Source of the DNA: Alphaproteobacteria bacterium | GTDB taxonomy: Bacteria > Pseudomonadota > Alphaproteobacteria > Sphingomonadales > Sphingomonadaceae | Reading direction: 5' to 3' | NCBI GenBank assembly: GCA_030426245.1 | Contig: JAUHYZ010000029.1 | Span: forward strand, 1 to 32,541 | DNA: 32,541 nucleotides | In this document: piece by piece, positions 28,683-32,541 of the stretch | Numbering within the stretch: position 1 is the stretch's first letter | Layout of the letters: every line of letters begins with the position of its first letter | Position numbers and translations under genes: made by a program | The notes under the pieces: generated by a model | The model's input: only the letters and a program-made list of their open reading frames with translations | What the model was told of the DNA's origin: nothing | Database searches by the model: none

Positions 28683-29875
28683 CAAAGCTTCTCCGATTGG
28701 CGGGGAGGTGCGGCGCGGAAGCGGCTGCCAATGCCGCGCGCGCGGGATACGGAAGCGCGGGCCGGTTGGGCCTGGCCTGGTCCCCCGGCTGCGTGGATGC
28801 GGGTTTCGCGGTGCGTCGTCGCCCCCATAGCGCCATCATTGGCGGGAGCGCCCGCCGGTATGCCCGAAACGGCGATACGGCGCGGCGGGGCGGAAGTGGA
28901 TGCAGAAGCATTCGCCTGGGCAGCCCGGGTGCCTGCCGCGGCCGCATGCGCATCGGCCGCTGCAGGCGATGGCTCCGAGAAGCCGCGATCCCCGCCGCCA
29001 GCCAGGCCGAATACGGTCCAGTTGCCGACCATCGTCGCCGCCACCTTGAGCACAAGGATCATCAGCGCGACATGGACCGCACCGATCATGAAGAATGCCA
29101 TTGCCGCGCGGGCATCTATCTGGCCCGGGAAGGGCGAAATGGCCGAAAGCACCGGCACGGCCAGTTCCAGCATCAGCGTGCCGCCCAGCACTGCAAATAG
29201 CGGCGTGACTGCCAGCATGACGAGACCGCGCAGCCAGCCTGCGAACAGGCCGCGCGTTGCCGGGAACAGCGCCATGACCACGAAGACCGGGCCGATGGCG
29301 ACCAGCACGGCCAATGCGATCCGCGCCGTGACCAGCACGCCCACCGTGCCGAGCAGCAGGAGCATCGCGCCAATCCACATCAGCCCTTCGGGCGAGAATG
29401 TGGTCACCGTTTGGGGCTGCTGTTCCGCGCCCTGTCCGGCCTGGCCGCCGGCCATCACTTCCTGGATTGCCGTGAAGACGACGTCGATCTTCTCACCGAA
29501 AACTTGCGTTGCCGAACCTTCCGTGCCGGTCAGGATCGAAGCGATCTGGTCGGGCGCGCCGGTCGCCAGGTTCCAAACCACGCTCTGATAGGCGAACCAG
29601 CTGGTCGCGAAGGTCAGCACCAGGCCCAGCGTGACCATGCGCGGGGTCAGCGAACGGATGCCGATACGGCTGCGTCCGGTGATCAGCGCAAAGGCGAAGA
29701 AAGCAACGAACAGCGTCAGCAGGATGGTCAGCGCCGGCAGCAGCGCGCCGCCCGATCCGAACAGCCGGTCAAAGGCCAATGCGGTCATGTCCGAGGCGAG
29801 ACAGTCGATCCCGCGCAGCGATGCGCCGATGCCGTTACCGACCTGGGCCACCGCCATTTCGCATTCGGGGCTCAT
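28682..29875 (-). CDS. virB6: VirB6/TrbL-family inner-membrane channel protein
   Basis: A 397-residue polytopic membrane protein. Helices are evident around ALLPALTILLTLFVAFFAF, MVTLGLVLTFATSWFAY, GAMLLLLGTVGVLVTARIAL, LVAIGPVFVVMALFP, LVMLAVTPLFAVLGGTLML and AFFMIGAVHVALMILVLKV, with a long periplasmic loop near 90-150. The conserved IGPVFVVMALFPATR segment is typical of VirB6. The last 110 residues are a cytoplasmic Ala/Pro/Gly/Arg-rich tail of low complexity. ATG 29875 overlaps the virB4 stop (ATGA); an upstream start at 29890 lacks support. It forms part of the translocation channel. Confidence 0.9.
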   Translation of the reverse strand: MSPECEMAVAQVGNGIGASLRGIDCLASDMTALAFDRLFGSGGALLPALTILLTLFVAFFAFALITGRSRIGIRSLTPRMVTLGLVLTFATSWFAYQSVVWNLATGAPDQIASILTGTEGSATQVFGEKIDVVFTAIQEVMAGGQAGQGAEQQPQTVTTFSPEGLMWIGAMLLLLGTVGVLVTARIALAVLVAIGPVFVVMALFPATRGLFAGWLRGLVMLAVTPLFAVLGGTLMLELAVPVLSAISPFPGQIDARAAMAFFMIGAVHVALMILVLKVAATMVGNWTVFGLAGGGDRGFSEPSPAAADAHAAAAGTRAAQANASASTSAPPRRIAVSGIPAGAPANDGAMGATTHRETRIHAAGGPGQAQPARASVSRARGIGSRFRAAPPRQSEKL

Positions 29876-32310
29876 TCCGCGGCTTCCCACAAATCGTAAT
29901 CGTGCGGCGGGGCATCTTCGCGATTGCCGGGCCAGCTATGGCCGGTCAGCGCGGGATACCATTTCGCCGGATCGTCGCCTGCGGTTTCGCGCAGCGTATC
30001 GAGCCTGCGCACAGAGCCTTCGCGGCCCGAAAGGATGGTGATCACTTCGGGCGCATTGGAAAGGTCCAGCCTGACAACCACGGAGGCATCCGGCTGGCGG
30101 ACCAGGAAGCAGCGGCTATGCGCCGGTAGGGATCTGATCAGGGCGAGTTCGTGATCGGTCAGCCCGAAGCCGTCGCAATAATCCTCCGCCCGGGCGCGCG
30201 CGTTGGGCATGAAGATCATGGTTGCGGTCTGTTCGACCAGGGCAGTCGATATGCGGCTTTCCAGCGCGTCACGTGCGCTTTGCGTGGCGAAGCCCACCAG
30301 TGCGTTGCGTTTGCGCAAGGTCTTGAGCCAGTCGCGGATGCGCGCGGCAAACACTTCGTCGTCCAGCGCCTTCCAGCCTTCGTCGATCAGGATCATGGTG
30401 GGCTGCCCGTCCATCCGCTCGTCGATGCGGTGGAACAGATACATCATCACCGGGGTACGCAGACGCGGGCTTTCCAGCAGCGCGGTCATGTCGAAACCCA
30501 GTACGCGCTGGGAAAGATCCAGCCTGTCATCCGCATTGTCGAACAGCCAGCCATGCTCGCCATTCTCGATCCAGGGCGATAGGCGGTCCGCCAGATCGCC
30601 CGGTTCGGGCCGCCGCGCACCGGCCAGCAGTTCGCGGAAATGCCGCAGGCGCCGCAAGCTGGCATCGTTGGCATAGGCCGCGTCGACCGCGTGAGCGATG
30701 ACAGCGAGCTCTTCCGGCCCTTCCGCCTTCAGCAGCACGCCCAGCCAGTCACGCAGGAAAGCGCGGTTTGCCGCGCTGTCGGGCAAAGCGAGCGGATTGA
30801 AGCCGCTCGGCATGCCGGCGGCGATCCGGTCATACCGGCCGCCAATCCCGCGCACGAACAGCTCCGCGCCGCGATCCTTGTCGAACAGAATGGTGCGCGG
30901 GCTGAATTTCTGCGCCTGCGCGGCCAGGAAATTCATCACCACAGTCTTGCCCGATCCGGAAGGACCGATGACCGAGAAATTGCCCAGGTCGCCATGGTGG
31001 AAGTTGAAGAAGAATGGCGTAGCGCTGGTGGTCTGCAGCAGGGTGACGGCATCGCCCCAATGGTTGCCCGAAGCCTGGCCCAGGGCGAAACCGTGCAGCG
31101 ATCCGAAGCCGGCCATATTGGCCGTGGAGATCATCGCACTGCGGGCAATGTAGCTTTCATTGCCGGGGAACTGGGCCCAGAAGGCCGGTTCCAGATTGGT
31201 GTCTTCGCGCACGGCGATGGCACCGATATCGGCCAGAGCCGCCGCGCAGGAGGCGCTGGCATCGTCCAGCCGGGCCAGATTGCTCTCGCGCACCAGCACG
31301 GTCAGATGGTGATCGCCGAAGCCGACCGATCCCGCGCCGAGTTCGTCGCGCGCAGCCAGCATATCGCCCCGCTCTGCCACGGCTTCCTCGTCTGCGGAGC
31401 GAAGGCGGCGCAGGGCGGTGTCCATCTTCTCGCGCGCGGTCTGCCGTTCCACCGGGCCGAAGCTTTCCGTCACCACCATTTCGAATGGCAGGCGCAGAAG
31501 TGCATCCAACATGCCGGGGGACGTCGCGTCCGGATAATCCTTCAGGCTGATCATGGAGGCGAAATCCGTTCCGCCGCCATCCTTCATCTCGATCGCATCG
31601 AGGCCGAAGCTCACGCGGCGATAGGGCATCATCCGGCCGATATCGGTTTCTTCCGATGGGCGGCGCACGGGGCGCATCTCGCCATTGTAGAGCGCGCTCA
31701 GCAATTCGAGCACTTCGTTGTTCGTATGCCCGTTATGCCCCTGATAGTCGCCCAGCAGAGTGGCGTTGTATTGCCCGAGGGAAGCGATCAGCGCGCCTGC
31801 CGCTGCGCGCAGGCTGCGCAGATCCTTGGGGTCCGCTTCGGCATGGTCGCTGCCGCGTGAACCGCTTGCGCGCTTCCACAGCCGGGCGGCGCGTTCGGCC
31901 AGGCCAGCCTTGCCGCGGGCAGGGCGGCGCACCAGCGTGACGAACTGGTCGTTGATGAACAGCGATCCGCTGGACAGCTTTTCGCGCCAGCGGCGGTCGA
32001 TATGGGCGGAAAGCGGATCGTCGAACTGCCCATCCAGTTCCACCTGCACGCGGCGACGGATCACGTGGTGATACATGATGAAGCGCGCATCCAGATTGCC
32101 GCGCAGCATCACTTCGCGCGTTGCGGCATGGGCGTTCAGCGCCTCGCTGTCTTCGGTTTCGAACAGCAGGCCGGGCACTTGCATCGCCATCATCAGCGAT
32201 CCGTCGCGCAGCAGCGCGGTATTTTCGTCCAGCAGCCTTGCATAGGGCAGGCGATCGCCGGCCATTGCCTCCTTGGCGTTCCAGGCGGCGGCTCCGAGCC
32301 ATTTGGTCAT
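29872..32310 (-). CDS. virB4: VirB4 type IV secretion ATPase
   Basis: An 812-residue ATPase of the inner-membrane complex that powers pilus biogenesis and transfer. The N-terminal CagE/TrbE/VirB-type domain covers about 170-390. The ATPase domain has Walker A GPSGSGKT at 449-456 after NFHHGDLGNFSVI, an FDKDRGAELFVR segment, Walker B MILIDEGW at 639-646 and the TQSARDALESRIS segment that usually follows it. Length and motif order are those of full VirB4. AGGAGG lies 8 nt before the ATG. It follows virB3 by 13 nt and overlaps virB6 by 4 nt, leaving no place for a virB5 gene between virB4 and virB6. Confidence 0.96.
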   Translation of the reverse strand: MTKWLGAAAWNAKEAMAGDRLPYARLLDENTALLRDGSLMMAMQVPGLLFETEDSEALNAHAATREVMLRGNLDARFIMYHHVIRRRVQVELDGQFDDPLSAHIDRRWREKLSSGSLFINDQFVTLVRRPARGKAGLAERAARLWKRASGSRGSDHAEADPKDLRSLRAAAGALIASLGQYNATLLGDYQGHNGHTNNEVLELLSALYNGEMRPVRRPSEETDIGRMMPYRRVSFGLDAIEMKDGGGTDFASMISLKDYPDATSPGMLDALLRLPFEMVVTESFGPVERQTAREKMDTALRRLRSADEEAVAERGDMLAARDELGAGSVGFGDHHLTVLVRESNLARLDDASASCAAALADIGAIAVREDTNLEPAFWAQFPGNESYIARSAMISTANMAGFGSLHGFALGQASGNHWGDAVTLLQTTSATPFFFNFHHGDLGNFSVIGPSGSGKTVVMNFLAAQAQKFSPRTILFDKDRGAELFVRGIGGRYDRIAAGMPSGFNPLALPDSAANRAFLRDWLGVLLKAEGPEELAVIAHAVDAAYANDASLRRLRHFRELLAGARRPEPGDLADRLSPWIENGEHGWLFDNADDRLDLSQRVLGFDMTALLESPRLRTPVMMYLFHRIDERMDGQPTMILIDEGWKALDDEVFAARIRDWLKTLRKRNALVGFATQSARDALESRISTALVEQTATMIFMPNARARAEDYCDGFGLTDHELALIRSLPAHSRCFLVRQPDASVVVRLDLSNAPEVITILSGREGSVRRLDTLRETAGDDPAKWYPALTGHSWPGNREDAPPHDYDLWEAAE

Positions 32311-32323
32311 CTCTCGAGCCTCC

Positions 32324-32541
32324 TCAGGCGGCGTAGCTGTTGCAGCCCCAGCGTTTCCAGTTCCTGACGCGCGGGCACTTGCTCACCTTGGTGATCCAAA
32401 GGTCGAAAATGCGGGGTTCGCGCAGGCAGGCGAAATAGCCGATGGCATGGACGATGAACGGTATCGGGATGACCCAGAGGCTTTTCAGGATCAGGAACAT
32501 CTCGGTCGTCACCAGGCCGTTGATGATGAAATAGTTGAACG
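32324..32541 (-). CDS. virB3: VirB3, partial (5' end beyond window)
   Basis: The frame is open to the window edge, so the N-terminus is missing. The visible 71 or so residues read FNYFIINGLVTTEMFLILKSLW, then the membrane stretch VIPIPFIVHAIGYFACLREPRIFDLW and a basic end. This matches the C-terminal part of small VirB3 proteins, with the conserved 'REPRIFDLW' region after the membrane helix. VirB3 is an inner-membrane partner of VirB4, and its place just before virB4 agrees. The GTG at 32512 is internal and is not the true start. Confidence 0.88.
   Translation of the reverse strand, partial: FNYFIINGLVTTEMFLILKSLWVIPIPFIVHAIGYFACLREPRIFDLWITKVSKCPRVRNWKRWGCNSYAA

Overview
The window looks like chromosomal DNA of a GC-rich alphaproteobacterium, most likely a sphingomonad (Sphingomonadales, Erythrobacter/Novosphingobium-like). 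The reasons are: the tail of an rRNA operon followed by an initiator tRNA with alphaproteobacterial features; a LigA/LigB-type extradiol dioxygenase; a large TonB-dependent receptor of the Xanthomonas/Caulobacter type; a 531-residue isocitrate lyase; and intergenic repeats of a kind common in sphingomonads. The genus is an inference.

Layout. Positions 1-464 hold the 3' end of 5S rRNA, a terminator, tRNA-fMet and a second terminator. Positions 568-7519 (+) form a tight four-gene catabolic operon: an SDR oxidoreductase, an FMN-dependent 2-hydroxy-acid dehydrogenase, an aromatic-acid-type MFS transporter and a fused 5-oxoprolinase. It meets tail to tail, sharing a CTAG, a RamB/PrpR-like regulator (7516-8919, -). 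That regulator is divergent from isocitrate lyase aceA (9096-10691, +), and the gap between them holds an array of CTTACAA-type sites. After aceA come a threefold repeat of the gene's own tail, a 50-residue protein, a strongly folded non-coding stretch and a terminator.

Positions 11120-12150 look accessory: a GIY-YIG nuclease gene bracketed by two repeat families, then a lower-GC unknown gene. A methyltransferase (+) follows. A minus-strand block then holds a DUF3237 protein, a beta-helix lipoprotein, and LigB and LigA subunits.

From 16701 to 21924 (+) a translationally coupled operon encodes a TonB receptor, a beta-propeller phytase and a PhoX-like phosphatase. It converges on ppx-ppk (minus). 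Together these could release phosphate from organic phosphates outside the cytoplasm and then store or mobilise it as polyphosphate. Upstream of ppk, on the same strand and running off the window end, is a compact type IV secretion cluster transcribed virB3-virB4-virB6-virB9-virB10-virB11, with no virB5, virB7 or virB8 in the visible part.

The points most worth a second look are the structured element at 10950-11120, the synonymous triple tail of aceA, the repeat-bracketed GIY-YIG gene, the phytate/phosphate locus and the reduced type IV secretion operon. No CRISPR array, transposase or prophage was seen.
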